This document shows positions 46,485 to 53,648 of a DNA stretch of 64,000 nucleotides, piece after piece; within the stretch, counting starts at the first letter, position 1; each line of letters opens with the position of its first letter. The DNA is taken from positions 103,741-167,740 of the forward strand of contig JANOQN010000056.1 of the NCBI GenBank assembly GCA_031422315.1, in the 5' to 3' direction. The notes under the pieces are model-generated. The model was not told where the DNA came from and ran no database searches. It saw only the letters and a list, made by a program, of their open reading frames with translations. Origin of the DNA: JANNYA01 sp031422315 (GTDB taxonomy: Bacteria > Pseudomonadota > Gammaproteobacteria > Xanthomonadales > SZUA-5). The position numbers were made by a program, and so were the translations under genes.

Positions 46485-46988
46485 ATGCGCGCGTCTCTTG
46501 ATGATCCAGCTTCGTGGTCAGTGAGCCAATGGTTCAACACCACTGGGGCGCTGAGCCTAGAGCAATTTAAGGGGCGCGTGGTCGTCGTGGCGGCGTTTCA
46601 GATGCTGTGCCCGGGCTGTGTGGCGCACTGCATCCCGCAACTCAAAAAGCTGCATGAACTCTCACGCAAATTGCCGCTCACCGTGATTGGTCTGCACACG
46701 GTGTTTGAGCACCACGCGGCGATGCAGCCGCACGCACTGGAGGCATTTATCCACGAATACCGACTGGGCTTTCCGGTGGGTGTGGATGCCGTTTCCGATG
46801 ACGCTAATCCCATCCCCAAGACCATGGCGAAATGGCAGCTTCGAGGCACACCCAGCACCTTAGTGTTCGCGCCCAACGGCACGCTGTGCATGCATGAATT
46901 TGGGCATGTGGACGACTTGATGCTCGGCACGCTCATTGGCCAAATTTTGCCAAAACAATTCCCCGACCTTATGGAAAGAAAAATATGA
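46485..46988 (+). CDS. TlpA/thioredoxin-like redoxin
   Basis: A cytoplasmic-looking thioredoxin-fold protein of 167 residues without a signal peptide. The active site is CPGC (MLCPGCVAHC), with an additional Cys four residues on. The cis-Pro loop is RGTPSTLVF. Between them lies a His-rich helical insertion (GLHTVFEHHAAMQPH). It belongs to the AhpD-like operon and probably passes electrons or reduces organic peroxides. The stop overlaps the next ATG by four bases (ATGA). Confidence 0.83.
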   Translation: MRASLDDPASWSVSQWFNTTGALSLEQFKGRVVVVAAFQMLCPGCVAHCIPQLKKLHELSRKLPLTVIGLHTVFEHHAAMQPHALEAFIHEYRLGFPVGVDAVSDDANPIPKTMAKWQLRGTPSTLVFAPNGTLCMHEFGHVDDLMLGTLIGQILPKQFPDLMERKI

Positions 46989-47248
46989 AAATTTCGGTTT
47001 ACGACACCTATGTGCAGCGCCCGGACGGACGGCGGATGCACTTTGACATCTTGGTTGAATCAGATTTTAAAGACCAAGAGAAAATTCTTGAATATGGGCG
47101 CTCTTATCTCGCACGCAAAGGGCTGCCTTTAGAAATCTTGAAAGCCGAGAAATGCAATTATTGCCACATGGAACAGGCCAATTCAGCCGTGGCCCAAGAG
47201 ATTGCCGCTACAGGTTTTGCAATTCTTGAGATGGAAAATTGCCACTAA
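46985..47248 (+). CDS. DUF2024 family protein
   Basis: The 87-residue sequence matches the small DUF2024 family in length and motifs: KISVYDTYV at the start, MHFDILV, then KCNYCHMEQA with a CxxCH and a final FAILEMENC. Function is unknown. The Cys/His cluster could bind metal or act in redox chemistry, in line with its operon partners. It starts in a 4-base overlap with the redoxin gene. Confidence 0.8.
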   Translation: MKISVYDTYVQRPDGRRMHFDILVESDFKDQEKILEYGRSYLARKGLPLEILKAEKCNYCHMEQANSAVAQEIAATGFAILEMENCH

Positions 47249-47262
47249 ATCTGATTGCCGAC

Positions 47263-47331
47263 ATGAGCAACTATCAACCTGTGAATTTCGGGTTCCATGA
47301 CGTCATTGAGGCGCCCGCCACTTCAAACTAA
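47263..47331 (+). pseudogene. Possible N-terminal remnant of Rho-binding antiterminator (Rof-like)
   Basis: A 22-codon frame (SNYQPVNFGFHDVIEAPATS) right after the DUF2024 gene resembles the conserved N-terminus of Rof/YaeO proteins (YxPIxCxxxDxLE-A), with Phe in place of Cys. It then stops, and its last bases meet the end of the converging XRE gene. I take it as a truncated remnant; it is too short to be sure. Confidence 0.35.
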
Positions 47332-48155
47332 CCCACAACCCGCGCCTTCAAAATCAAGCGTGTAACTTCATCAGCAGCGAACATATGCTCTACCCTCAAA
47401 GAAGCCAACGTAATATCTTGCGGCGTGCCGAAGGTGGTGAACATGCTAAAGAATGCCAGCTCGCCGTGTGCAGTCGCAAAGCGAGTTGTTAATACAGGCA
47501 TATTGGGCTGGCTTTGAGTATCCAACTGCTTGCCAAGACGTGCGCGAAGCAAGGCGGAAAACGCCTCAACTTTAGGGCTTAGCGCTGGCAACGCGGAAGC
47601 TTCCATGCGTAGATGCGCCAGCAAAGCCGGGCCGACTTCAATTAGGTTGCTGATTTGTTTGGCAAAGCCTTCTGGGTGCGCCAGCAGGTCCAACATATTC
47701 AGCGGTGTGCCCGCTGGCAAGTCCACAATCATGGGCATTAACGTGGCCGCAAGCCAGCGGGCACCGCTATTGAGGTGCAGCACATTCCAGTGCGCGTCGA
47801 TGACCAACGCTGGCATTGGATCGTGCGCTGCCAACAGCTGCATCAGGGCATCGTTAGCGTGTGCCAGCGCAGGATCGTGCAGTGGCACGGCGCTGTAAGC
47901 TGGCGCATAGCCCGCCTGTAACATGGCGGCGTTGCGCAGTGCCAGCGGCGCGTCTAGCGCCTGTAGCCAGCTCATTAACAACGCGCGGCTAGGCTTAGCT
48001 CGGCCGCTCTCGACAAAACTGACATGCCGCTGCGACACCCCGACCTGCATCGACAGTTCGAGCTGACTTACGCGGCGCGCCTTGCGGGCACGCCTCAAAG
48101 TACTCGGCAACGGGCTTGGTGAGGAACTTGGCAAAGCGTGGGATGGAATAGTCAT
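47328..48155 (-). CDS. XRE-family regulator with MmyB-like ligand-binding domain
   Basis: The N-terminal helix-turn-helix (RRARKARRVSQLELSMQVGV, then SQRHVSFVESGRAKPS) is followed by an MmyB-like PAS-type domain (about residues 90-275; ALVIDAHWNVLHLN, FTTFGTPQDITLASLRVE). Such regulators respond to fatty acids or related ligands. The ATG at 48155 is preferred because the 29 codons upstream read as non-family sequence. It is divergent from the DUF2834 membrane operon, its likely target. Confidence 0.88.
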   Translation of the reverse strand: MTIPSHALPSSSPSPLPSTLRRARKARRVSQLELSMQVGVSQRHVSFVESGRAKPSRALLMSWLQALDAPLALRNAAMLQAGYAPAYSAVPLHDPALAHANDALMQLLAAHDPMPALVIDAHWNVLHLNSGARWLAATLMPMIVDLPAGTPLNMLDLLAHPEGFAKQISNLIEVGPALLAHLRMEASALPALSPKVEAFSALLRARLGKQLDTQSQPNMPVLTTRFATAHGELAFFSMFTTFGTPQDITLASLRVEHMFAADEVTRLILKARVVG

Positions 48156-48261
48156 GCAGCTATTGAACCACAGCTTTGCATCGCTGCAATAACCTGCAAG
48201 GTAATTGCGCGCTGCGCTTTTGCAACGGATGCTAGTGAACACCTACCTGGAGCAACTGACT

Positions 48262-48558
48262 ATGCAACGCATGCTATTAAGCATCATCTTGATTTTTTTT
48301 GGCGCACTCACCGCTGTAGCGCTTTGGCAGCATGGCTACTGGGGCATTTTTGAGCCGCACTTTAAAAGCTACGGCGCAGGCCAAGTGCTCGCAGACTTAG
48401 TGATTGCACTGAGCCTAGCGATGCTATGGATGTGGCACAACGCCAAAGCCACTGGCCGCAACGTGTGGCCTTGGCTTGCACTAACGTTAGTCACTGGCTC
48501 GTTCGGGCCATTGCTCTATCTAATGGCAGCAAAGCCCGCGGCCAGGGCGTCCGAATGA
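48262..48558 (+). CDS. DUF2834-like small membrane protein
   Basis: A 98-residue inner-membrane protein with three hydrophobic segments. The GYWGIFEPHF loop and ADLVIALSLAMLWMW helix fit the DUF2834 family. The start at 48262 is preceded by TGGAG; an upstream ATG at 48205 gives an unlikely polar extension. First gene of a three-gene membrane cluster divergent from the XRE regulator. Function unknown. Confidence 0.7.
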   Translation: MQRMLLSIILIFFGALTAVALWQHGYWGIFEPHFKSYGAGQVLADLVIALSLAMLWMWHNAKATGRNVWPWLALTLVTGSFGPLLYLMAAKPAARASE

Positions 48559-48959
48559 ATATGGCGGCCACTGCGGTACCAATACAAGAATGGGCAATCC
48601 GAATCGCTTTGAGCATAGTCGGCATTATCCACGTGCTGCCGATGATTGGAATCACAGGGCGAATTGCATTAGAAAAGGCCTACGGCATTGCGATTGATTC
48701 GCCTGACTTACAGCTGCTTTTGCAACATCGCGCTGTGCTGTTTGGGCTGCTCGGCGCGGCGTGCTTCATTGCCGCTTTCAATCCACCATGGCGGCTTGTG
48801 GTGTGGTGCGCGGCGCTAATCAGCACTTGCAGCTTCCTGCTGTTTGCAGGCTTGGGATCCAGCACGAATGCCGCCATTGTGCGGGTGATTTGGTTTGATG
48901 TTGTTGCTATCGCGATGCTGCTGATTGCGGCTGCGGCGCATGCCTTTCGCCGAGCCTAA
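48555..48959 (+). CDS. Four-helix membrane protein, unknown function
   Basis: It starts at an ATG overlapping the previous stop (ATGA), giving 134 residues with four hydrophobic segments (about 13-33, 54-74, 79-98, 108-130). Proteins of this size and pattern occur beside DUF2834 genes. No catalytic motif is visible. Confidence 0.7.
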   Translation: MNMAATAVPIQEWAIRIALSIVGIIHVLPMIGITGRIALEKAYGIAIDSPDLQLLLQHRAVLFGLLGAACFIAAFNPPWRLVVWCAALISTCSFLLFAGLGSSTNAAIVRVIWFDVVAIAMLLIAAAAHAFRRA

Positions 48960-48985
48960 AACAGCGGTATTACAAAGGATGAGCT

Positions 48986-49441
48986 ATGACCAAGCACTTT
49001 GAATTCTGGAGACGCTGGTTGACTGTGGTGATCTTGGCCTGGTTAGTGTTTTCGATGGGTTTAGTACTAGCACCAGAATTAACGCGGCAATTTTTCGGCT
49101 TACTGATCTATCAATCCCCAGCCGCAATTGATGGATTTGGACCTGCTGCGGTGGCTTATATTTCACTGCTGCATGCGGTGTTGGGCGCAGTTATGTTTGG
49201 CTGGGGCGCCGCCTTGTTAGCTGTGGTCATCGGCCCTTTCAAACAGCTGTCATGGCAAGCCTGGCTTACGCTGGCGGGTTCCCTGCTGGCTTGGTTTATT
49301 CCAGATACCTTGTATTCGCTGCACTCAGGCTTTTGGCAAAACGCCGCGTTCAATATGGTGTTTGCGGTTTTTTTTGCGATTCCGCTGCTGGCTTGCTATT
49401 CGGAGTGTCTCGAAAATCGCCATACTATGGGTGCAAAGTAG
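48986..49441 (+). CDS. Four-helix membrane protein, unknown function
   Basis: A 151-residue protein with four hydrophobic segments (about 11-30, 56-83, 88-105, 117-137). It is 26 bases downstream of the previous membrane gene and probably in the same transcript; an AAAGGATGAG ribosome site precedes it. No family is recognised. Its 3' end overlaps a possible small gene on the other strand by 17 bases. Confidence 0.7.
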   Translation: MTKHFEFWRRWLTVVILAWLVFSMGLVLAPELTRQFFGLLIYQSPAAIDGFGPAAVAYISLLHAVLGAVMFGWGAALLAVVIGPFKQLSWQAWLTLAGSLLAWFIPDTLYSLHSGFWQNAAFNMVFAVFFAIPLLACYSECLENRHTMGAK

Positions 49442-49601
49442 TGGCGTGCTTGGGATTGAGTACGTCCATAGCTATCTCCTGCAATCTGCGGTTGCTTGCC
49501 AACATACGAAACAGCGGCTCGCGTAAGGTTGAGTAGAGTGGCTGCGCTGACTGCAACATCGGCGTCACGATACGACTGATGCGCTGCGCGAAATCCGTCA
49601 C
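49425..49601 (-). CDS. Possible 58-residue protein coupled to the desaturase
   Basis: A GTG overlaps the desaturase stop (GTGA) and opens a 58-codon frame ending at 49425. The residues (TDFAQRISRIVTP, PLYSTLREPLFRML, LQEIAMDVLNP) look protein-like, amphipathic and helical, and resemble the ends of larger enzymes. It is either a small gene translated after the desaturase or the remnant of a bigger one. I do not recognise a family. Confidence 0.35.
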   Translation of the reverse strand: MTDFAQRISRIVTPMLQSAQPLYSTLREPLFRMLASNRRLQEIAMDVLNPKHATTLHP

Positions 49602-50527
49602 CGGTTTACCCGCACAATGCCGGGGCGTGGCGGCAGCGTTTCTGGCGTTTGAATCGACCAGGCCAAACCAAAGCGCGCTAGCAACTTGATAAATGCAAAG
49701 CCAATATCACTTTGGCCCGGGTAAAGCCCGTGCCGAGCAGACGCCGGAAAAGCATGATGATTGTTGTGCCAGCTTTCGCCCATCGATGGAATCGCGGCCC
49801 AAGGCACATCGTGCGCCTGTACTGCGCCATCGACGACCAGCCAACTTTGCGGCCCGTGCGTGTGGCATAAGAAGCCCACAAACCAGTGCATGCTCACGCC
49901 GACAAATACCCGCATGCAAACGCCCCACAGCAACCAGGGCAGGCCGCCGATTACATAGCAAATGATTGCAATGGGAATTTGTTGCGCCATCCAGGTGCGC
50001 TGCAAAAACTGATAAAAGCGATCATCCGCAATACCCGGCCCTGGATCAAAGGCCAGTGGGTTGGCTAACTTCAGGGTGCAGTGCAAGGAAAGCAAGCCAT
50101 CTAATAACATCCCTTGGCCGTGGCGCAAATACGGGTGGCAATCTTTTTGCCGCTGCGCCCAATCTCGCAAATCGTGCGAATGAATCACCCAAAACGGCCC
50201 CTGCATGCCCACTAACGTGCCGGAGTAAACGAGTAAGCGTTCCAACCATTTCGGACAAACGAAAGTGCGGTGGATTAAACGCCGGTGAAAGCCCACCGAA
50301 TGGCCGGTACACATGGTAATCGCCAGTCCAAGCACGAACACCGCAATCGCGCCCGGCGTGGCATAGAACAAAGCGGCCACTGCACCGGCCATCATAACGA
50401 TGTTCCATAGCGAGCGTGCTGGATCCCAGTGCACTACGCCAACGAGCGGATCGTGTTCCGGTAATATTGCTAGTGAACTAACCTTGTACGGGCCTGAGGT
50501 TGCATCACGTTGTCGATCAATTGTCAT
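49598..50527 (-). CDS. Acyl-CoA/fatty acid desaturase
   Basis: This membrane di-iron enzyme introduces a cis double bond into fatty acyl chains, adjusting membrane fluidity. All three His boxes are present: GHSVGFHRRLIH, a second region HSHDLRDWAQRQKDCH, and HNNHHAF. Several hydrophobic segments flank them. The length of 309 is typical of bacterial delta-9-type enzymes. Regiochemistry and electron donor cannot be told. An intergenic palindrome cluster lies upstream of it. Confidence 0.9.
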   Translation of the reverse strand: MTIDRQRDATSGPYKVSSLAILPEHDPLVGVVHWDPARSLWNIVMMAGAVAALFYATPGAIAVFVLGLAITMCTGHSVGFHRRLIHRTFVCPKWLERLLVYSGTLVGMQGPFWVIHSHDLRDWAQRQKDCHPYLRHGQGMLLDGLLSLHCTLKLANPLAFDPGPGIADDRFYQFLQRTWMAQQIPIAIICYVIGGLPWLLWGVCMRVFVGVSMHWFVGFLCHTHGPQSWLVVDGAVQAHDVPWAAIPSMGESWHNNHHAFPASARHGLYPGQSDIGFAFIKLLARFGLAWSIQTPETLPPRPGIVRVNR

Positions 50528-50604
50528 ACGATTAGGCGCTCCATTATTGAGTTGCAGATTGCAGCTGCGGTTGGATCAAATTTCTCTGATGAACTATCAA
50601 CGAA

Positions 50605-50772
50605 CCTAGGGCGCTGCCCTAGGCTGGGTTGCAGTCGCGCTTTCAGCGCTTTGATTTGTCGATATGCAAACCGTAGGTTCTAAATCATCTAACGGTATTT
50701 TTTGAGCGCCAACGGCAGGGTTGCAACCCTGCCTAGGGCAGCGCCCTAGGAAAAGCGGCGCCCTAGGAAAAC
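50605..50772. repeat. Palindrome cluster (two inverted CCTAGGGC elements)
   Basis: The 19-base stem-loop CCTAGGGC-GCT-GCCCTAGG at 50605-50623 and its exact reverse complement at 50732-50750 bracket 108 bases. A perfect 20-base palindrome (GGCAGGGTTGCAACCCTGCC) abuts the second at 50714-50733, and a partial copy (GCGCCCTAGGAAAA) follows. The layout is REP/BIME-like and fills the 248-base gap between the desaturase gene and the membrane gene. Confidence 0.75.
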
Positions 50773-50775
50773 GGT

Positions 50776-51198
50776 CTACAAATCTACGCCTACATCTTTG
50801 CGTGCGAACAGTGGTGGCGGTGCTTTGGCGTTAGCGGCAATTTGGACACCGTTACTGTGTGCCCAGCCGTTTACGGCTCGGCCAAATTTGGCGATCATCA
50901 GCATGTTAAAAAAGTGCATAAAGCCCAACACCAATACCGAAACGCCGACGCGTGAACCCACAGCAGGAATTAACGATTCAGTGTTGTGGCCCCAGCCTTC
51001 TAGCCGAACGCAAATAAAGCCAATGTTGACCAGATAAAAACCAATGACTAGCAAATGATTAGTCGATTTGGCCAGATCTTCGTCTTGTCCAAAGCATTTA
51101 ACTAAAAACATCTCGCCGCTTTTTGATAATACCCGCGCCACCCAAATGGTCATGCCAATTGAGATCGCCAAATACAATAAATATTCCAACTCGAACAT
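50776..51198 (-). CDS. Small membrane protein, unknown function
   Basis: A 140-residue protein with three hydrophobic segments (about 5-22, 46-65, 84-104) and a polar tail. GGAG lies upstream of the ATG. No family is recognised. The gene is downstream of, and in line with, the membrane AraC regulator gene, with a hairpin in its leader. Confidence 0.7.
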   Translation of the reverse strand: MFELEYLLYLAISIGMTIWVARVLSKSGEMFLVKCFGQDEDLAKSTNHLLVIGFYLVNIGFICVRLEGWGHNTESLIPAVGSRVGVSVLVLGFMHFFNMLMIAKFGRAVNGWAHSNGVQIAANAKAPPPLFARKDVGVDL

Positions 51199-51228
51199 GC
51201 TGCATTCTCCAGATCAACGTTAAAAGGT

Positions 51229-51279
51229 AAATAAAATTGCGGCGCCAGCTGCGTTGCAGAACAGGCAGGTAGCGCCGCA
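51229..51279 (-). promoter_or_regulatory. Terminator-like hairpin in the leader of the membrane gene
   Basis: Read on the minus strand, TGCGGCGC and GCGCCGCA form a perfect 8-base stem around a 26-base loop, followed at once by ATTTTATTT. It sits about 30 bases before the start codon, so it could end transcription early (attenuator or leader RNA). AT-rich DNA at about 51337-51358 lies further upstream. Confidence 0.4.
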
Positions 51280-51439
51280 GCAACCTTTTTACGGGACTGA
51301 CTATGCGCCAGCTTCCGATTTGATCCAATCGGAATAGATATTTTAAATTATCTATAAAATCAGGCGATTAGCGGAGCTTTATCGTTTGGAAGCTGGCTTC
51401 CCAAAAGATCATTTCGGTGAAATTTAGGCAAACAGCGCC

Positions 51440-52486
51440 TTAAGCGAGCTTCGACTCTGAAGCTGCCAACGATTGCTTGCGGTAATTGCCAGGCACTAGA
51501 CCCGTCAGTTCCTTAAATGCGGCATAAAAATTGGACTGTGAGGTAAAACCCACCGACAAACCCACCGACAGCACCGAGGCGCGCGGTTCGTTGATTAGCA
51601 TGTGTTTGGCGGCGTCTACCCGATAGCCGCGCACCAGTTTAGAAAAGCCCATTTCAAACTGGGTATTAATTAGCTCAGAAAGCTGATGCCCAGAAAGCGC
51701 CAACATATCGGCCAGTTTGCTCAGGCTTAAATTCTCATCTTGATATATTTTTTCCTCAGCAAATAGCCGTTTTAGCTCGCTAGTAACCTTCTCACAATCG
51801 ACCCGGCTCAGGGTGGAAACGGCATACGTTGCCGCGACGGCTTCTTGGGCTTTGCTGGTAATGTCAGGAAAGCGCAGCAATAAATACAGCACCAGCGCAA
51901 AGCTAAAGCCGATCAAGCAGGCGTAACTTGCTGCAAAAAAGCGCCAGCCAAACACGGGCGCGGCAAATCCAGCCGTGGCAATCAGCAGCGCCATGATCGC
52001 AAATAGCATCAGGACTTTAAGCTCCACCGCAAACCAACGCCGCTGCGCGCGCAGCTTGTGTACCAAAAAAGCGAGATGCACGCTGCCCGCGCCACCGGCG
52101 GCAAATATGCAAGTCAGTGCCACTGGCGCTGGCAGCAAAGCGAGCAGCAACATCGCTGCCGTGTACCATTCCCAGGACCACGCTTGGCAATCATAACGAA
52201 GCAAGCCCAAAAACAGCCAATAAAATCCAAGTGACTGCAGTGCCAATACCGCAACGTAAAGCCGCGTAAGCAGCATTGCCGCCTGGCCGTCTAAAAACTG
52301 CGCGTGCAGCAGCTGCACACTCCCCAAGCCCGCCAGCATAACGAAGCCGCCAATCCGGCTTTGGAAAGGCATGGCCAAGCCGCGATACGCACTGGCAAAG
52401 CTAAGCGCCAACAGCAAAGCTGCGATAACCGAAAAGCCTATCCAGACTGAAACAATGCTAGCCAGGGTGCCCGTTAAAGTAAGCAA
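51440..52486 (-). CDS. Membrane-anchored AraC-family regulator
   Basis: The first 210 residues hold about seven hydrophobic helices. The last 130 hold an AraC DNA-binding domain: LSLSKLADMLALSGHQLSELI and VLSVGLSVGFTSQSNFYAAF, ending LVPGNYRK. This 7TM-AraC layout is thought to sense a membrane or periplasmic signal and bind DNA from the membrane. A regulon candidate is the small membrane gene downstream. A second gene of this layout lies at 61990. Confidence 0.88.
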   Translation of the reverse strand: MLTLTGTLASIVSVWIGFSVIAALLLALSFASAYRGLAMPFQSRIGGFVMLAGLGSVQLLHAQFLDGQAAMLLTRLYVAVLALQSLGFYWLFLGLLRYDCQAWSWEWYTAAMLLLALLPAPVALTCIFAAGGAGSVHLAFLVHKLRAQRRWFAVELKVLMLFAIMALLIATAGFAAPVFGWRFFAASYACLIGFSFALVLYLLLRFPDITSKAQEAVAATYAVSTLSRVDCEKVTSELKRLFAEEKIYQDENLSLSKLADMLALSGHQLSELINTQFEMGFSKLVRGYRVDAAKHMLINEPRASVLSVGLSVGFTSQSNFYAAFKELTGLVPGNYRKQSLAASESKLA

Positions 52487-52814
52487 CTAAACACCTGCTG
52501 TTGGAGTAAAAGATGCATGCACACGCCGCCATCGAAGTCAAAAGTGCACCATGTTAAAGCCTAAATCGCAAAGAAATGAGTCGCGCGTTTGGTTAGTCAG
52601 GATAAAAACTCGCTGCGGTTTGCATAGGCTTTGCTTAGTTAACAAACCACCGAGCCGTAATCGCAGCTGGGTGGTTTTACTTTGGCGCACAGGTCAACTC
52701 AATTGAATGTTGACACTGTGCCTAGATTCCAGCCAACCTAGGAATGACGACTTAAGATTGAGACGCAAAGATTGACGCTCAATTTTAGCGGGAGATTTCC
52801 CGTCAGTTTGGCCG
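52487..52814. other. Non-coding region with hairpins and a divergent REP copy
   Basis: No gene is supported in these 328 bases. They hold a terminator-like hairpin (52644-52678) and an imperfect palindrome of the CGTCATTCC type near 52719-52751 (ATTCCAG and GGAATGACGA). A small CGGGA/TCCCG hairpin near 52796 could end the peroxiredoxin transcript. Confidence 0.5.
52644..52678 (+). terminator. Terminator-like hairpin without an upstream gene
   Basis: AAACCACC/GGTGGTTT form a perfect stem followed by a short T tract. On the plus strand no coding sequence lies in front of it, which leaves an unseen small RNA or a chance structure. Confidence 0.4.
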
Positions 52815-53462
52815 CTACTTTTTCTTTGGCACCGATTGCATCTGCTCGACCGCCGCCAAAATCACCGCTGACGACACGCGCACACTGTAATCTGGATTTA
52901 CATATTGAAACTGGATTTTGCCCGCGCCGTCCAGCACAAAAACCGCCGGAACCGGCAGCACATGATGCTTTTCGCCGGAAGATTTTTCCAGATCAATGCC
53001 GTAACCCGCATATTTTTCTAGCGTGCTGGCATCAAGCTTAAAGCCAATCCCAAAGCCTTCAATCGCCTGGATTTTGGCATCTGAAAACAGCTGGAAGTCC
53101 AACTCGGATTTTTTCACGCTTTTGAAAAGCTCAGCCGGCAAATCCGGGCTAATGGCAATCAGTGCTACGCCTTTGGCCTTGAGAGGCGCGACCAATTTGC
53201 GCAAATCCGATAAATGGGTATTGCAATACGGGCACCAGCCGCCGCGATAGAACACGATAACGGCGGGCTTGCCAGCTTGAATTTGTTCGATTGACAGTGA
53301 TTTGCCGTCAATCGACTGTAACGTTACTTTCGGGGCCATTTGGCCGATCAGCAGCGGCTGGACTTTATCGGCACTGGGCGCAATTTCGGCGGCGGCGATT
53401 GCGGCAAATTGAAGTAGCAGCGTCAGCAGAATAAGTCGAAATGCTGTGCGTATCGAATGCAT
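52815..53462 (-). CDS. Secreted peroxiredoxin-like protein (AhpC/TSA family)
   Basis: A signal peptide of about 25 residues precedes a thioredoxin-fold domain. The active site YRGGWCPYCNTHL has two Cys in CPYC form, as in the PRX-like AhpC/TSA group. It would scavenge peroxides in the periplasm. The cis-Pro segment is LPVPAVFVLD. It stands alone between the membrane AraC gene and gatB. Confidence 0.87.
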   Translation of the reverse strand: MHSIRTAFRLILLTLLLQFAAIAAAEIAPSADKVQPLLIGQMAPKVTLQSIDGKSLSIEQIQAGKPAVIVFYRGGWCPYCNTHLSDLRKLVAPLKAKGVALIAISPDLPAELFKSVKKSELDFQLFSDAKIQAIEGFGIGFKLDASTLEKYAGYGIDLEKSSGEKHHVLPVPAVFVLDGAGKIQFQYVNPDYSVRVSSAVILAAVEQMQSVPKKK

Positions 53463-53600
53463 AAAAATCCTTAAATTGGCGGTTGGAGTGAGGATGACCG
53501 AAGATAACGTTGTTTGCTTTCACGAAGTATCGACGATTGGATTAGGCAAGCTCGACATACAAGTATCAGCCCGCCGCCAAGACGGCGACCGGCATGCTCG

Positions 53601-53624
53601 ATAGCTTCGGATATTCGAAGCTAT
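53601..53624 (-). terminator. Hairpin downstream of gatB
   Basis: A perfect 9-base stem (ATAGCTTCG/CGAAGCTAT) with a 6-base loop lies 25 bases beyond the gatB stop. There is no T-run on the minus strand, so termination would be weak. The remaining bases up to the peroxiredoxin start show nothing. Confidence 0.45.
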
Positions 53625-53648
53625 TTGATGATCAAATTCTGGATGACG

